From: Streptococcus ratti FA-1 = DSM 20564
GTDB taxonomy: Bacteria > Bacillota > Bacilli > Lactobacillales > Streptococcaceae
NCBI RefSeq assembly: GCF_000286075.1
Contig: NZ_AJTZ01000005.1
Location: forward strand, 1,476,682-1,540,681
DNA length: 64,000 bases
Reading direction: 5' to 3'
In this document: in pieces, positions 18,802 to 30,557 of the stretch
How the letters are laid out: every line of letters starts with the position of its first letter
Position numbering within the stretch: position 1 is the first letter of the stretch
Notes under the pieces: generated by a model
What the model was told of the DNA's origin: nothing
The model's input: only the letters and a program-made list of their open reading frames with translations
Database searches by the model: none
Translations under genes and position numbers: made by a program

Positions 18802-20703
18802 TTATTGCTTATTTTTAGCTGTCTGTCTTCTTCCTTCAAGATAAACCATAAGAATGGAAATATCCGCTGGGTTAACTCCAGAAATACGGCTGGCCTGCCC
18901 AATTGTTTCTGGATTGATCTTTTTAAATTTCTGACGTGCTTCTGTTGCAATGGAATCAATAGCATCCCAGTCAATATTTTTAGGAATGCGTTTTTCTTCC
19001 ATACGCTTCATTTTGGCAACCTGATCAAGAGCTTTTTTGATATAGCCTTCATATTTAATTTCTGTTTCTAAAAGCTCAATCAGTTTACTGTCTAAGTCCT
19101 CTGCTGCCGGACCGATAAAGCAGACAGCATCAGCATAGGTCACTTCTGGACGGCGCATGAATTCCTTAGCAGTTACCGCATCTGTTAAAGGCTTAAAGCC
19201 CATTTCCTCAACCATCTGGTTCGTTTCAGGCACTGGTTTTAATTTCAACGATTCTAACCGTTTGAGTTCATTGTCAAATTGGACCTTTTTAACAGCAAAC
19301 TGCTGATAGCGTTTTTCATCAACAAGACCAACCTGATATCCAATTTCCGTCAGGCGCATATCAGCATTGTCATGCCGCAGGATAAGACGATATTCCGCAC
19401 GACTTGTCAGCAAACGATAAGGCTCCAAAGTTCCTTTGGTTACCAAATCATCAATCATAACACCAATATAAGCATCACTGCGTTTAAGAATCATTTCTGG
19501 CTTACCTTGAACTTTCAAAGCGGCGTTGATACCAGCAACGATTCCTTGGCCCGCAGCTTCTTCATAGCCAGATGTCCCATTTGTTTGACCAGCTGTAAAT
19601 AATCCTGAGATTTTTTTCGTTTCCAAGGTTGCCCGCAATTGATGCGGCAGGACAATATCATACTCAATCGCATAGCCGGTCCGCATCATTTCAGCATTTT
19701 CAAGGCCTTTAATGGAATGAACCAAATCTTTCTGAACATCTTCTGGCAAACTTGTTGACAGACCTTGAATATAGACCTCTTCGGTTTCACGTCCTTCAGG
19801 CTCCAAAAATAGCTGATGGCGATCCTTGTCAGCAAAGCGAACAATCTTATCCTCAATAGATGGACAGTAACGCGGTCCCACACCTTTGACAATGCCAGAA
19901 AACATGGGAGCACGGTATAGATTTTTATTGATGATGTCGTGGCTGTTTTGGTTGGTATAAGTCAGCCAGCAGGGAATTTGATTTTGCAGGTAATCGGCGT
20001 CTTTAGACATGAATGAGAAATGATTAGGTCTCTCGTCTCCAGGCTGAATTTCCGTTTCATCGTAATTAATAGAATTAGCCTTAACACGCGGCGGGGTTCC
20101 CGTTTTAAAACGGCCGATTTCCAAACCTAAACCTCTCAAATTATCCGCCAAAGTTACCGAAGCTAGACTATTATTGGGACCAGATGAATATTTTAATTCA
20201 CCCAGAATAATCTCACCGCGCAAAGCTGTACCGGTTGTCACGATTACAGCCTGAGCGCTGTACTTTTGATTCGTCGCAGTCCTAACACCAACAACCTTAT
20301 CATCTTCAACCAAAATTTCATCAATCATGGTCTGACGTAAGGTTAAATTTTCCTGCTGCTCAACCGTATGCTTCATGTTGCGGGCATAAAGTGCCTTATC
20401 TGCCTGAGCACGTAAGGCTCGAACCGCAGGACCTTTACCTGTATTGAGCATCTTCATTTGAATATAGGACTTATCAATGTTTTTACCCATCTCACCGCCA
20501 AGAGCATCAATCTCACGAACCACAATCCCCTTGGCAGAACCACCAATTGAAGGATTACAAGGCATAAAAGCCAACATTTCAAGATTAATAGTTGCCAATA
20601 AAGTCTTACAGCCCATGCGGCTAGTAGCAAGACTGGCTTCCACACCAGCATGACCAGCGCCAATGACAATAACATCATAGTTTTCAGTAAATTCGTGTGT
20701 CAT
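18802..20703 (-). CDS. mnmG: tRNA uridine-5-carboxymethylaminomethyl(34) synthesis enzyme MnmG (GidA)
   Basis: 633 residues. FAD-dependent partner of MnmE that modifies the wobble uridine of several tRNAs. The FAD-binding Rossmann motif [12 protein letters not shown] is at residues about 13-24; [13 protein letters not shown] and the later [11 protein letters not shown] are family landmarks. Its first 4 bases overlap the stop of the upstream membrane-protein gene, and its ribosome site GAGGAAGAG lies inside that gene, so the two are coupled. mnmA, which thiolates the same base, lies just beyond. Confidence 0.97.
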   Translation of the reverse strand: MTHEFTENYDVIVIGAGHAGVEASLATSRMGCKTLLATINLEMLAFMPCNPSIGGSAKGIVVREIDALGGEMGKNIDKSYIQMKMLNTGKGPAVRALRAQADKALYARNMKHTVEQQENLTLRQTMIDEILVEDDKVVGVRTATNQKYSAQAVIVTTGTALRGEIILGELKYSSGPNNSLASVTLADNLRGLGLEIGRFKTGTPPRVKANSINYDETEIQPGDERPNHFSFMSKDADYLQNQIPCWLTYTNQNSHDIINKNLYRAPMFSGIVKGVGPRYCPSIEDKIVRFADKDRHQLFLEPEGRETEEVYIQGLSTSLPEDVQKDLVHSIKGLENAEMMRTGYAIEYDIVLPHQLRATLETKKISGLFTAGQTNGTSGYEEAAGQGIVAGINAALKVQGKPEMILKRSDAYIGVMIDDLVTKGTLEPYRLLTSRAEYRLILRHDNADMRLTEIGYQVGLVDEKRYQQFAVKKVQFDNELKRLESLKLKPVPETNQMVEEMGFKPLTDAVTAKEFMRRPEVTYADAVCFIGPAAEDLDSKLIELLETEIKYEGYIKKALDQVAKMKRMEEKRIPKNIDWDAIDSIATEARQKFKKINPETIGQASRISGVNPADISILMVYLEGRRQTAKNKQ

Positions 20704-21527
20704 TTTCTAACTCTTCCTCTTATTTTCTTAATATAATTTAAATCTGATATTTCTTCTTGAATTCCCCTAAGCGTCTCAGATATCTGCTGTAATTCTTCTC
20801 CAGTAGAGCAATCACTATCTAAGTTACTATGATAGTATTGAATATCTTTCAAAATATTCTCTACAACAGTATAATAATGGTCTTGACCAATCAAAATATC
20901 TCTTTTTATAGAGTATATAATCCTTAGAAAAACAAGAAAAAGTAGGGAAATAATAACAATGGTAAGTAACAATTCTTTTTTATTAGAACCTTCGGATAGT
21001 CCTATTACTGACGAAGGTATTATTGTAACGATGGCTATCCCAATTCCTATAAAAAAACTAAATCTGCTATCATTTAATTGTCTATAATAACTTAGCTCTT
21101 CTAATAAATGAGTAATGGTATCATTAAGCGATAAACTTGTCGTTTTTAAAATGTGGTTTTTAATTTTTTCTAGATTTTCTTTATAGTTATCATTTTTAAA
21201 TTTCTTTTCTATATTCCAAATCTTTTTCAGATAATGTTGATATAGAAAAAAAGCTACGACAACTAGTAGTGAAAGAGAGAGGATAAAAATAATATATAAA
21301 TTCCATCCCATTAAAAAAATCATTTCAAAACTTAAAACAGTAATAAGTAATAGAGGCGTCATCACTACCAAACATATCAAAAAATAATTCTTTGTATACT
21401 TAACAAAATCTTGCATCTTAAAAATATCATTGATTTTATTCAGAACATCATTAAAAAAATAACTTACTCTATCATTTGGTACAATAACAGCTTGTTTATC
21501 CTTCTTATTTTTACTATCTTTACTCAA
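20700..21527 (-). CDS. Unrecognised four-helix membrane protein
   Basis: 275 residues from a TTG start at 21527, chosen because AGGGGA lies 7 bases upstream; the frame extends further without a better ribosome site. I do not recognise a family. Two hydrophobic hairpins are clear: one at roughly residues 50-105 ([18 protein letters not shown]..., then [21 protein letters not shown]) and one at about 160-210 ([41 protein letters not shown]). The last 40 residues look coiled-coil. It is visibly richer in A and T than mnmG and mnmA on either side, which suggests transfer. It is co-transcribed and overlaps mnmG. Confidence 0.75.
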   Translation of the reverse strand: MSKDSKNKKDKQAVIVPNDRVSYFFNDVLNKINDIFKMQDFVKYTKNYFLICLVVMTPLLLITVLSFEMIFLMGWNLYIIFILSLSLLVVVAFFLYQHYLKKIWNIEKKFKNDNYKENLEKIKNHILKTTSLSLNDTITHLLEELSYYRQLNDSRFSFFIGIGIAIVTIIPSSVIGLSEGSNKKELLLTIVIISLLFLVFLRIIYSIKRDILIGQDHYYTVVENILKDIQYYHSNLDSDCSTGEELQQISETLRGIQEEISDLNYIKKIRGRVRK

Positions 21528-21567
21528 AATCAATTCCCCTATTAAAACAAAAAATAGCCAAAACCCT

Positions 21568-21602
21568 CGAAAATTGTACGTCAAAAAGACCTACAATTCT
21601 CA
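21568..21602 (-). promoter_or_regulatory. Hairpin in the leader of the membrane gene-mnmG unit
   Basis: AATTGTACGTC / GACCTACAATT with loop AAAAA (plus-strand view), one mismatch. It lies between the promoter and the ribosome site. No T tract follows, so it is not a simple terminator. Confidence 0.45.
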
Positions 21603-21635
21603 TGAGCTTTGACCATCATGATTATTGTTATCTTT

Positions 21636-21663
21636 ATTTTATCATTCTGGAACAATTTGTCAA
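21636..21663 (-). promoter_or_regulatory. Promoter of the membrane gene-mnmG unit
   Basis: Minus-strand TTGACA (21663-21658), 16-base spacer, TAAAAT (21641-21636); the leader is about 100 bases long. Confidence 0.7.
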
Positions 21664-21681
21664 TAATCATCTAAATCTAAC

Positions 21682-21709
21682 ATCAAAAAATAATTGACAA
21701 AACTGTCAA
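21682..21709 (-). terminator. mnmA terminator
   Basis: Minus strand: CTTGACA, GTTT, TGTCAA, then TTATTTTTT directly behind the mnmA stop codon. Confidence 0.65.
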
Positions 21710-21710
21710 G

Positions 21711-23303
<1,593 letters not shown>

Positions 23304-23942
23304 CTACATACCCCAGGCTGATAATCCTTGAGAATTGTAAGCATTAATGGCAGAATTGATTTGATCCTGAACAGTTGCTGTTGAACCCCAGCCAGGCATG
23401 GTTTGGAAAAGTCCTGAAGCTCCTGAACCATTAGCCGCATTTACTTGACCATTTGATTCGCGGGCAATAATGTATTCCCAAGTTGACTGCGGAACACCAG
23501 TTGCTGCTGCCATTTGTGCTGCTGCTTCTGAGCCAGTTGCACCAGCAGTATTACCATTAGCAAGATTGCTATTAGAGACTGCATTAGCCGCCTGAGCTTG
23601 CTGCGAAGCATAGGCAGTATTATTATAAGCTACATTGGTCGTGTTTTGAACAGCCGCAGTATCAGGTGCTGCAACTTCTGTCACAGGCTGCGCAGAAGAG
23701 ACTTCCTCAGCAGCAGGCTGACTATTTTCAGGTGCTGCAACAGTCTGAGCTTGAGTTTGATCAGTATTTTGAGGCTGTACCACTGCAGCCTGAGCGAGAA
23801 CAGATTCTGATTTCTTAATATGTGCTTCTGTATTTACAGATTCTCCTGTAAAAAGGGTCGCAAATCCTACAAAAAAAGGTAAAACTAAAAATTGGCTTTT
23901 AACAACTTTTTTGAATTTCGATTTTTTGACTCTACTGTACAT
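23304..23942 (-). CDS. Secreted transglycosylase-like (SLT-fold) cell-wall protein
   Basis: 212 residues. A positively charged N-terminus and hydrophobic stretch ([16 protein letters not shown]) form a signal peptide. A Gln/Ala/Val/Pro-rich linker follows. The C-terminal 75 residues resemble a lysozyme-like domain of the streptococcal IsaA/SceD-type group: [20 protein letters not shown] (with candidate catalytic Glu in ARES), [12 protein letters not shown], and the end GLSAWGM. It likely trims or remodels peptidoglycan outside the cell. The next gene upstream has a similar C-terminal domain and may be functionally related. Cleavage activity is inferred. Confidence 0.85.
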   Translation of the reverse strand: MYSRVKKSKFKKVVKSQFLVLPFFVGFATLFTGESVNTEAHIKKSESVLAQAAVVQPQNTDQTQAQTVAAPENSQPAAEEVSSAQPVTEVAAPDTAAVQNTTNVAYNNTAYASQQAQAANAVSNSNLANGNTAGATGSEAAAQMAAATGVPQSTWEYIIARESNGQVNAANGSGASGLFQTMPGWGSTATVQDQINSAINAYNSQGLSAWGM

Positions 23943-24047
23943 AAAAAAACTTATTTCCTTTCATTATCTCGCTTTCTATCATATAAATTAATTGTTACTT
24001 TAACTTTATTTTTATATTAAAAATATTACAGTTACATTTAAAATAAA

Positions 24048-24080
24048 TAAAAAACGCCCAAAACTATTGAAATTTTGAGC
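24048..24080 (-). terminator. Terminator of the LysM gene
   Basis: Minus-strand stem GCTCAAAA / TTTTGGGC followed by GTTTTTT. Confidence 0.8.
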
Positions 24081-24101
24081 ATTTTAGACATTTCTTCAAA
24101 A

Positions 24102-24992
24102 TTAATACCAGCCATTAGCATTCCAAAAGGCTTGAGCTGCTGTCCATGAACCATAGCGGCTAGTGACATAAGCATCCGCCACACGCTCTTGGTTCTCAGC
24201 AGATAAATCTCCATTTAAATAAGAGCTGCTCAGCTGATAACGGCCATAATACTGCCCGTTCTGAGCACTATAGTTGCCGCCTGATTCTTTTTGAGCGATA
24301 AATTCTTTTGCAGCTGCATCCGATGCACTCAAACTGCTGCTGGTTGATGCTGATGATGTCTCAGTCTTCTGCGATTCAGCAGGAGCTGCCGTTGTTGCCT
24401 CTGTAGTCTGAGGGGCTTCGGAAGCTGTTGTTGCAGCTTCGCTAGTTTGTGTTGTTGCGGCTGGTGCTGCTGTCGTTGCTTCACTTGACTGGGTTTCTGC
24501 AGGAGCCGCCGTTGTTGCCTCTGTGGTCTGAGGGGCTTCGGAAGCTGTTGTTGCAGCTTCGCTAGTTTGTGTTGTTGCGGCTGGTGCTGCTGTCGTTGCT
24601 TCACTTGACTGGGTTTCTGCAGGAGCTGCCGTTGTTGCCTCTGTGGTCTGAGGGGCTTCGGAAGCTGTTGTTGCAGCTTCGCTAGCTTGTGTTTCTGCTG
24701 AAGCAGCCGGTGCTGTTTCTTCTGCTGCTTGAGGTACTTCGGTTTTTTCATCTAACTCTAAAACTTGATCAATATAGATAAGGTGGACATCCTTAATCTT
24801 ATTTATTTTAGCAAGCTTTTTAACCGTTGTTCCATGAGCTGAAGCTATTTCTGATAGAGTGTCCCCTGATTTTACAGTATAGCTTTCTGCATGTGCCGCA
24901 ATGGGCAGGATTAGACTGGCAGCTGTTGCAATTCCTGCAAAGCTAGTTTTTACTGTTTTACTTTTATTTTCTAAAATATTTTTTAATGACAT
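24102..24992 (-). CDS. LysM-domain secreted protein with Thr/Ala/Glu repeats and C-terminal SLT-like domain
   Basis: 296 residues. Signal peptide 1-35 (ends AHA), one LysM peptidoglycan-binding domain at about 37-80 (YTVKSGDTLSEIASAHGTT), then about 130 residues of Ala/Thr/Glu/Pro repeats with a 40-residue period, and a C-terminal lysozyme-like segment (AKEFIAQKESGGNYSAQNGQ, YGRYQLS, AFWNANGWY). The linker probably spans the wall. Repeat number is likely to vary between strains because the DNA repeats are nearly identical. It resembles wall-active proteins of the WalRK (VicRK) regulons; upstream TGTAAC sequences are suggestive only. Confidence 0.88.
   Translation of the reverse strand: MSLKNILENKSKTVKTSFAGIATAASLILPIAAHAESYTVKSGDTLSEIASAHGTTVKKLAKINKIKDVHLIYIDQVLELDEKTEVPQAAEETAPAASAETQASEAATTASEAPQTTEATTAAPAETQSSEATTAAPAATTQTSEAATTASEAPQTTEATTAAPAETQSSEATTAAPAATTQTSEAATTASEAPQTTEATTAAPAESQKTETSSASTSSSLSASDAAAKEFIAQKESGGNYSAQNGQYYGRYQLSSSYLNGDLSAENQERVADAYVTSRYGSWTAAQAFWNANGWY
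24378..24692 (-). repeat. 120-bp tandem repeat inside the LysM gene, about 2.6 copies
   Basis: Sequence repeats with an exact 120-base period (for example 24421-24480 and 24541-24600 are identical), with single-base changes near 24414 and 24507. It is in frame and encodes 40 residues per unit. Confidence 0.95.
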
Positions 24993-25176
24993 AACTTACT
25001 CCTTTTAGTGTTATACATCCCATCATACAGCAGATATATTACTCATTTTTTAGAGTAAAGTTAAATATGTTACAATTAAGTTTTAATTAGAAAAAGAAAA
25101 CGCCTTCTTTTGCTTTGTCAGCAATTATTTAAACTTGGTCAAATAATTACATCTCCGTACTTATTAAACGTTTTTC

Positions 25177-25971
25177 TCATTTTTTTAATAAAAATAAGAT
25201 TAATCCAAGACAGCAGATACCAATAATAGCCATGCTGTCCTTATAGGTCCATTTTAACAATCGGTATTTACTGCGGCCTTCCCCCCCTTGATAGCCGCGC
25301 GCTTCCATTGCTGTTGCTAAAGCATCAGCTCTTTTAAAGCTGGAAGCAAAGAGAGGAATTAGGATAGGAATGATCGACTTTACTTTTTGAATGAGATTCC
25401 CTTCTCCAAAATCAACACCGCGTGCTTTTTGAGCATTCATAATGCGTGTCGTATCATCCATCAGTGTCGGTACAAAACGCAGACTCAGCGACAGCATCAA
25501 ACCAATCTCATGCACAGGAACCTTCAAAGGTTCTAGAGGTTTTAAGAGAGACTCTACTGCATCTGCTAAACTAAGAGGAGTTGTTGTCAGGGTCAACAGT
25601 GTTGAAAAGATGATAATCAGCACAAAGCGCATAAAAATCAATGCCGCCTGCCCAAGACCGTAATCGGTAATTTTGATAATCCATAATTGGACTAAAACAT
25701 CTCCTGCCTGAGTGAAAAAAACTTGAAACAGGGTCGTAAAAAGAATCAATCCTATCATAGGCTTTAAGCCTTTTAGGAAAAAACCAATTTTAATACGAGA
25801 TAGCAACACCAAAACCATGGTAAAAGCAAACATTAAAAGATTTGTAATGACATTATTGGCCCAAAAAACAATAATAATGAAAATAAACATTGATAGCAGT
25901 TTGCTTCTTGGATCCAGACGATGAATGAACGAATCTCCGGGAATATAACGGCCAAGGATAAGATTATTCAT
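25177..25971 (-). CDS. ecfT: Energy-coupling factor transporter transmembrane protein EcfT
   Basis: 264 residues. Scaffold subunit of ECF-type vitamin/micronutrient importers that joins the two ATPases to interchangeable S components. About five membrane helices and the two coupling motifs are visible: ARGVDFGEG (after NAQK) and [14 protein letters not shown]. The Met at 25971 follows GGAGG and overlaps the ecfA2 stop by 8 bases; a longer frame to 25989 has no advantage. No S component is nearby, so it probably serves several substrates. Confidence 0.95.
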   Translation of the reverse strand: MNNLILGRYIPGDSFIHRLDPRSKLLSMFIFIIIVFWANNVITNLLMFAFTMVLVLLSRIKIGFFLKGLKPMIGLILFTTLFQVFFTQAGDVLVQLWIIKITDYGLGQAALIFMRFVLIIIFSTLLTLTTTPLSLADAVESLLKPLEPLKVPVHEIGLMLSLSLRFVPTLMDDTTRIMNAQKARGVDFGEGNLIQKVKSIIPILIPLFASSFKRADALATAMEARGYQGGEGRSKYRLLKWTYKDSMAIIGICCLGLILFLLKK

Positions 25972-26806
25972 TCTTAATCGCCTCCACAAATTCTTCTAGG
26001 GTAATGGGCAGAGAATCAAAAGCCATTCCTTTTTTCCTTAAATCAGCTGCAAACTGAGTAATTTTAGGAACGCCTAGTTGTTTGCTTTCTAAAAATTCGA
26101 TTTCTTGAAAAACTGATTTAGGACTACCCGATAGAACAATCTTCCCCTTTTCCAAAACATAAACCCAGTCTGCATGATTAGACACATCATCCATTAAGTG
26201 AGTGACTAAAACAATTGTCATCCCTTGCTGGTGAAGCTCTTCAAACAAGTTCATCAGCTCACGCCGCCCCTTGGGATCAAGGCCGGCAGTGGGCTCATCT
26301 AAAACCAAAATACTCGGCTCCATAGCCAGAATACCTGCAATAGCAACCCTGCGCATCTGCCCGCCTGATAATTCAAAAGGATTTTTTTCAAATAAATGCT
26401 CAGCAATGCCAACTAAAGCTAGCTTCTCACGGGCTATTTTTTCAGCATCTTCCTGAGAAATACCAAAATTCTGCGGCCCAAAAGCAACGTCTTTTAAAAC
26501 CGTTTCATCAAAAAGCTGACTTTCTGGAAATTGAAAAACTAGGCCAACTTTTTTACGAATACTTTTGATATCTTTATTTTTAGAATCGGGCTTGATGGCT
26601 ACATCATCAACATAAACAGTTCCTTTAGTCGGTATGTTAAGACCATTTAAAAGCTGCATAATAGTAGATTTACCGCTGCCTGTGTGCCCTATAAAAGCTG
26701 TGAAACTGCCATCTTTAATTTCTAAATCAACATCGAAAAGGGCACGCCCTTCAAAAGGGGTTCCCGCCTGATAAGTATAACTTACTTTTTGGAGAATAAT
26801 GCCCAT
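25964..26806 (-). CDS. ecfA2: ECF transporter ATPase EcfA2
   Basis: 280 residues. ATP-binding subunit: Walker [11 protein letters not shown]-loop VFQFPESQ, signature LSGGQMRR, Walker [14 protein letters not shown]. The MRR form of the signature and the long C-terminal domain fit EcfA2. It overlaps ecfA1 by 25 bases and ecfT by 8 bases, so the three are coupled. Confidence 0.95.
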   Translation of the reverse strand: MGIILQKVSYTYQAGTPFEGRALFDVDLEIKDGSFTAFIGHTGSGKSTIMQLLNGLNIPTKGTVYVDDVAIKPDSKNKDIKSIRKKVGLVFQFPESQLFDETVLKDVAFGPQNFGISQEDAEKIAREKLALVGIAEHLFEKNPFELSGGQMRRVAIAGILAMEPSILVLDEPTAGLDPKGRRELMNLFEELHQQGMTIVLVTHLMDDVSNHADWVYVLEKGKIVLSGSPKSVFQEIEFLESKQLGVPKITQFAADLRKKGMAFDSLPITLEEFVEAIKNE

Positions 26807-27624
26807 AACTTATCTTCCAATTCCTTTTCTGGCAAATAACCTTCATTAAAGGTAAAACCGATTGGCTCCAAAGCTTTAATAATCGCTGAGGCGAAAGGAA
26901 TATCCAATCCTAAGCTTAGCAGCTCATCTCCCCGAGAGAACAATTCTCGCGGGGTTGAACTGGATTCTATCTGACCTTCCTTCATCACCAAAACCCGATC
27001 GCTGAGAGCCACCTCATCTAAATCATGAGTGATGGATATAACCGTCATCCCACAGTCATCACGAATTTTTTGGATAATCTTAATTAACTCCAGACGCCCT
27101 TCCGGATCCAGTATGCTGGTTGCTTCATCCAAAATAATGATACTCGGCTGCATGGCCACTGCACCTGCAATCGCTACTCTTTGCTTTTGTCCCCCTGACA
27201 GTCTAGCGGGCTCTCTTGTCTTAAAATCAAGCATACCGACAAGACTTAAAGCTTCTCTAACACGTTCTTGCATTTTCTCGAGAGAAACACCTTGATTTTC
27301 CAGACCAAAAGCAACATCGTCTTCTACAGTTGCACCAACAAATTGATTGTCTGGATTTTGAAAAACCATGCCAATCTTATGACGAATATCCCAAATATTG
27401 CTGTCTGACAGCTCTTCGCCTTCTATGAAAATTTGTCCGGACTCAGCTTCCAGCAGGCCGTCAATCAAGCGAACAGCTGTTGATTTGCCGCTGCCGTTGT
27501 GACCGATAATGGCTAACCACTCTCCATGTTTCACGTGAAACGAAATATTATTTAATGTCGGTTCTTTTTGATTCTCATCATAACGAAATGTAACGTTTTT
27601 TAATTCAATCGTTTTATCTGCCAT
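26782..27624 (-). CDS. ecfA1: ECF transporter ATPase EcfA1
   Basis: 280 residues. Walker [11 protein letters not shown]-loop [14 protein letters not shown], signature LSGGQKQR, Walker [14 protein letters not shown]. First ATPase of the ECF module, 3 bases downstream of pgsA. A near-perfect parS site lies inside its 5' part (27527-27542), encoded within FHVKHG. Confidence 0.95.
   Translation of the reverse strand: MADKTIELKNVTFRYDENQKEPTLNNISFHVKHGEWLAIIGHNGSGKSTAVRLIDGLLEAESGQIFIEGEELSDSNIWDIRHKIGMVFQNPDNQFVGATVEDDVAFGLENQGVSLEKMQERVREALSLVGMLDFKTREPARLSGGQKQRVAIAGAVAMQPSIIILDEATSILDPEGRLELIKIIQKIRDDCGMTVISITHDLDEVALSDRVLVMKEGQIESSSTPRELFSRGDELLSLGLDIPFASAIIKALEPIGFTFNEGYLPEKELEDKLWALFSKK
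27527..27542. promoter_or_regulatory. parS site (15 of 16) inside ecfA1
   Basis: TGTTTCACGTGAAACG differs from the parS consensus TGTTTCACGTGAAACA only at the last base. Probable ParB-loading site left of the origin. Confidence 0.75.
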
Positions 27625-27627
27625 TGT

Positions 27628-28170
27628 CTATTTAAAAGTATCCTTGAAAAGGAAACCGGCTCCTTTGAAATAATCGTAACCTGAGTAAAGAGTGAAAAAC
27701 AAAGAGATATACAGCAAAATAGTTCCCCAGGGTTCAAAGTGACAGAGCAAAAAAATGATGGAAAACATTTGAGTGGCTGTTTTAATTTTTCCGGGCATAG
27801 CAGCAGCCAAAACTTCCCCGCCCGTTTCAACCAACAGCAAGCGCAGACCTGTCACCGCCAATTCACGGCAGATGATAATTGCTGAAATCCAGGCCGGTGC
27901 TAAATCAAGACCAACAAGCATGATGAAAGCACTCATGACCAACATCTTATCTGCCAAAGGATCAGCAAATTTACCAAAATTAGTCACAACTTTCCATTTG
28001 CGTGCTAAGTAACCATCCAAATAATCAGTCAAACTTGCTACAGCAAAAATAATGGCTGCAGCAATATGCCAGGCTGTGCTGTTGCTTACAGAGGTTAAAA
28101 GCAAGAAAACCGGTATCAGTAAAATACGAATAAGCGTTAATAAATTGGGAATATTTTCTTTTTTAGCCAT
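27628..28170 (-). CDS. pgsA: CDP-diacylglycerol-glycerol-3-phosphate 3-phosphatidyltransferase
   Basis: 180 residues. Makes phosphatidylglycerol phosphate, the committed step to phosphatidylglycerol, in the membrane. The CDP-alcohol phosphotransferase motif is complete across SLTDYLDGYLARKWK and FGKFADPLADK (D-x2-DG-x2-AR-x8-G-x3-D-x3-D). About five membrane helices. It sits between rodZ and the ecf genes, 11 bases after rodZ. Confidence 0.96.
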   Translation of the reverse strand: MAKKENIPNLLTLIRILLIPVFLLLTSVSNSTAWHIAAAIIFAVASLTDYLDGYLARKWKVVTNFGKFADPLADKMLVMSAFIMLVGLDLAPAWISAIIICRELAVTGLRLLLVETGGEVLAAAMPGKIKTATQMFSIIFLLCHFEPWGTILLYISLFFTLYSGYDYFKGAGFLFKDTFK

Positions 28171-28181
28171 TAAAAACTCCT

Positions 28182-29192
28182 TTATTGGACAGTCACATTG
28201 ATATTGGTCAAACCGGCATTAATGAGATTAGAAGTATCCAGTTTTTGACCATTTATGCTTATGTCAACACCATTCAGCACAGCAACTGTCAGCATGGAAG
28301 TTGTTGAACCTTCTGCCAAAGTTACTGTATAAGTCTTCTCAGCCGCCGTCAGAGTCGTTCCGGCTTCTCCGGTATCAGTATTGGTAGCTGAAACCCAGCT
28401 GTCTTCTGCTCCTGTCAAGGTAAAGGTAATTTCTACTTTACCATTTGTATTGCTCAAAGTGACATTATTTCCGCCTTCTGCGAAATCTGTTTCAATATTT
28501 GTCTGACTTTGTGCTGTTGTTGACGTTGAAGATTGATCGGTATTCTTTTTCTTTTTAGAAGAAGTGGTGAGTTGGGTTTTATCAGAATCACTATGCAATT
28601 GATTATAAGCAATATAGCCGACATAGCTGACAATAGCCAAAGCTAACAACACAAGCAAAATCAAAGCCCAAGGGAATCGTCTGCTTGGTTCTTCTTCATA
28701 ATCATATTTACTAAGGCGAGATGGAATTTTTTCAGCTGCAGTATCTGTTTGCTCAAGTTCTTCCTCGGGGTCTTCCAATTGCGGTGTTTCCTCTGTCAAA
28801 CTGATATTTTGAGTAACATCCAAATCAATGGACAAATCCTGAGGGGCCTCAACTGATTTTTCTTCTTTTTTAGCTTTAGACTCATCTTTATCTGCAGCTA
28901 TTGTATCTGCTGAAGATGAAGAAGCGGACTCATCTTCTGAAGAAGGAAGGATCAAGTCATCGCTTAGCTCTTGATTGCGGTAGCCGTGGATGATGGAAAC
29001 TGGATCCAGACCAACTACTTGGGCATACTTTTCTAAATACTCATTGGTCTTTCCTTCCGGCAGTAATTTAAGCTGATCCAGCTCCATAGCCAATATGTAA
29101 TGAGGTCCAATGCCCGTTTTATCGACCACATCATCAAAGCTCAGTTTTTTTTCAATCCGCGCATCACGTAAAATATCACCTATTTTATTCAT
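28182..29192 (-). CDS. rodZ: RodZ-like cytoskeletal/HTH membrane protein
   Basis: 336 residues. N-terminal helix-turn-helix of the RodZ type (ILRDARIEKKLSFDDVVDKTG, then YILAMELDQLKLLPEGKTN), an acidic Ser/Asp/Glu linker, one membrane helix (FPWALILLVLLALAIVSYVGY at about residue 170), a Ser/Thr/Lys-rich spacer and an extracellular DUF4115 beta domain. RodZ helps organise elongation or division in cocci. It lies between yfmH and pgsA, the conserved Firmicutes order. Confidence 0.92.
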   Translation of the reverse strand: MNKIGDILRDARIEKKLSFDDVVDKTGIGPHYILAMELDQLKLLPEGKTNEYLEKYAQVVGLDPVSIIHGYRNQELSDDLILPSSEDESASSSSADTIAADKDESKAKKEEKSVEAPQDLSIDLDVTQNISLTEETPQLEDPEEELEQTDTAAEKIPSRLSKYDYEEEPSRRFPWALILLVLLALAIVSYVGYIAYNQLHSDSDKTQLTTSSKKKKNTDQSSTSTTAQSQTNIETDFAEGGNNVTLSNTNGKVEITFTLTGAEDSWVSATNTDTGEAGTTLTAAEKTYTVTLAEGSTTSMLTVAVLNGVDISINGQKLDTSNLINAGLTNINVTVQ

Positions 29193-29264
29193 TTTAGTCT
29201 ACACCAGTCCTTCCCGTCTCTATTAATCCTGTTTATTATAACAAATTTTAGACCGTTTTTCTGC

Positions 29265-30557
29265 CTATTTTGGAAATAGTGTAAAATCTGTCACTTGCAT
29301 CTCTGTCATAATCTGCCGTCCAAATTCCATAACTTCTTTTATTTCCAGACTTTGCAAAACTTTTGGAAAATCAAAGTAAGTTTCTTTTTGCCATAAATTG
29401 TCAATAAATTGATTGGCAAGTGTATCAATGGTATCTAAACTGCTGATAAAATCTCCATACAGCTCATTTTTCAGAGTTTGTAAGTGGGTTTCCGATAAAT
29501 TCTCATCTGTTTCAAACTTCTTAACTGCTTGGCGAATTTGATTGGACATGGCAATGGGTTCTTTTGTATCAAGCATGATGACAACAAATTGATAGGAAGC
29601 TGATACTTCAATTTTCATATCAAAAGAATCGTCAATCTTTCCCTCTTCATACCATTTTTGATAGCGCTGAGACGTCCAGCCAAACAAAAGGGAGAAAAAG
29701 AGCTTCAAAAGCAGTTTTTCTTTTAGCAAAGACTTGGTTTTCTTTCCAATAAAATTAAAACGAAATCCTACAGCTAATTTGGGAAGCGTGATGTCTTTTT
29801 GCAGTGAGCTGGCTGATGTAACAGGTAACAGCTTTAAGTCTGAGTGTTCAATTTGAGGGGGCTTGGTTTGAGGCCGTTCCTTTTGAACAGTGACAATATC
29901 CTTGTAAACCTGCTTGACATCAAAAGATCCTACAACTAAAAGAATAAGATTGGAAGGATGGTAAAAATAGTGAAAGTTTTCTTCCAAATCATGCTTGCTT
30001 AAACTGAGAATGCTCGCTTGACTGCCGGCAATATCTTTTGCCAGAGGACTTTTAGGATAAAGCTTAGCTAAAATACCTTGATATAGAAAGTCATCGGCAT
30101 CGTCTTGATACATATCAATTTCCTGAGCAATGATGTTTTTTTCCTTTTCAATTGACACATCTGTAAAGACAGTTTTACTGGTAAAATCCTGCAGCAAGGC
30201 AAGATTTTCTTTAATGCTGTCAACTGCTGAAAAATAATATACCGTTTTGTCAAAATCTGTGTAGGCATTGCTGTCTGCCCCTAATTTTGTAAATTCATAG
30301 GAAGCATCTTTGCTGTTTTCCATTTCAAATAACTGATGCTCTAAAAAATGTGCAATACCTGCCGGATACTTCTTGGCTTTACCGTCTACTGTAAACTCTG
30401 TGTCAATAGAACCAAATCGGCTGCTTATGGCAGCAAAAGTTTCTTTAAAATCTTTTTTGGGTAGCAAAAAAACAGTGATTCCATTGTCCAGCTGATTGAA
30501 ATAAAACTCTTCACCACTGTCTGGAAATTGACGCTTTTTTAATCTCGTTGCAGCCAT
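29265..30557 (-). CDS. yfmH: M16-family peptidase YfmH (EF-P modification-associated)
   Basis: 430 residues. Zinc metallopeptidase fold of the M16 (pitrilysin) family with the inverse zinc motif HFLEH and a downstream Glu in IIAQEIDMY. The Bacillus homologues YmfF/YmfH are linked to 5-aminopentanol modification of elongation factor P; what this protein does here is inferred from that. Its start codon directly follows the yfmF stop with no gap. The two proteins probably form a heterodimer with one active site. Confidence 0.9.
   Translation of the reverse strand: MAATRLKKRQFPDSGEEFYFNQLDNGITVFLLPKKDFKETFAAISSRFGSIDTEFTVDGKAKKYPAGIAHFLEHQLFEMENSKDASYEFTKLGADSNAYTDFDKTVYYFSAVDSIKENLALLQDFTSKTVFTDVSIEKEKNIIAQEIDMYQDDADDFLYQGILAKLYPKSPLAKDIAGSQASILSLSKHDLEENFHYFYHPSNLILLVVGSFDVKQVYKDIVTVQKERPQTKPPQIEHSDLKLLPVTSASSLQKDITLPKLAVGFRFNFIGKKTKSLLKEKLLLKLFFSLLFGWTSQRYQKWYEEGKIDDSFDMKIEVSASYQFVVIMLDTKEPIAMSNQIRQAVKKFETDENLSETHLQTLKNELYGDFISSLDTIDTLANQFIDNLWQKETYFDFPKVLQSLEIKEVMEFGRQIMTEMQVTDFTLFPK

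Noticed and set aside
24378..24692. Possible CRISPR-like array from the regular 60/120-base pattern
   Set aside because: The repeats are direct, contiguous and in frame with a secreted protein, with no spacers and no cas genes.
24329..24751. 140-codon frame rich in Gln, Lys and Pro
   Set aside because: It is the shifted reading of the 120-bp repeats of the LysM gene; its repetitiveness comes from the DNA repeats.
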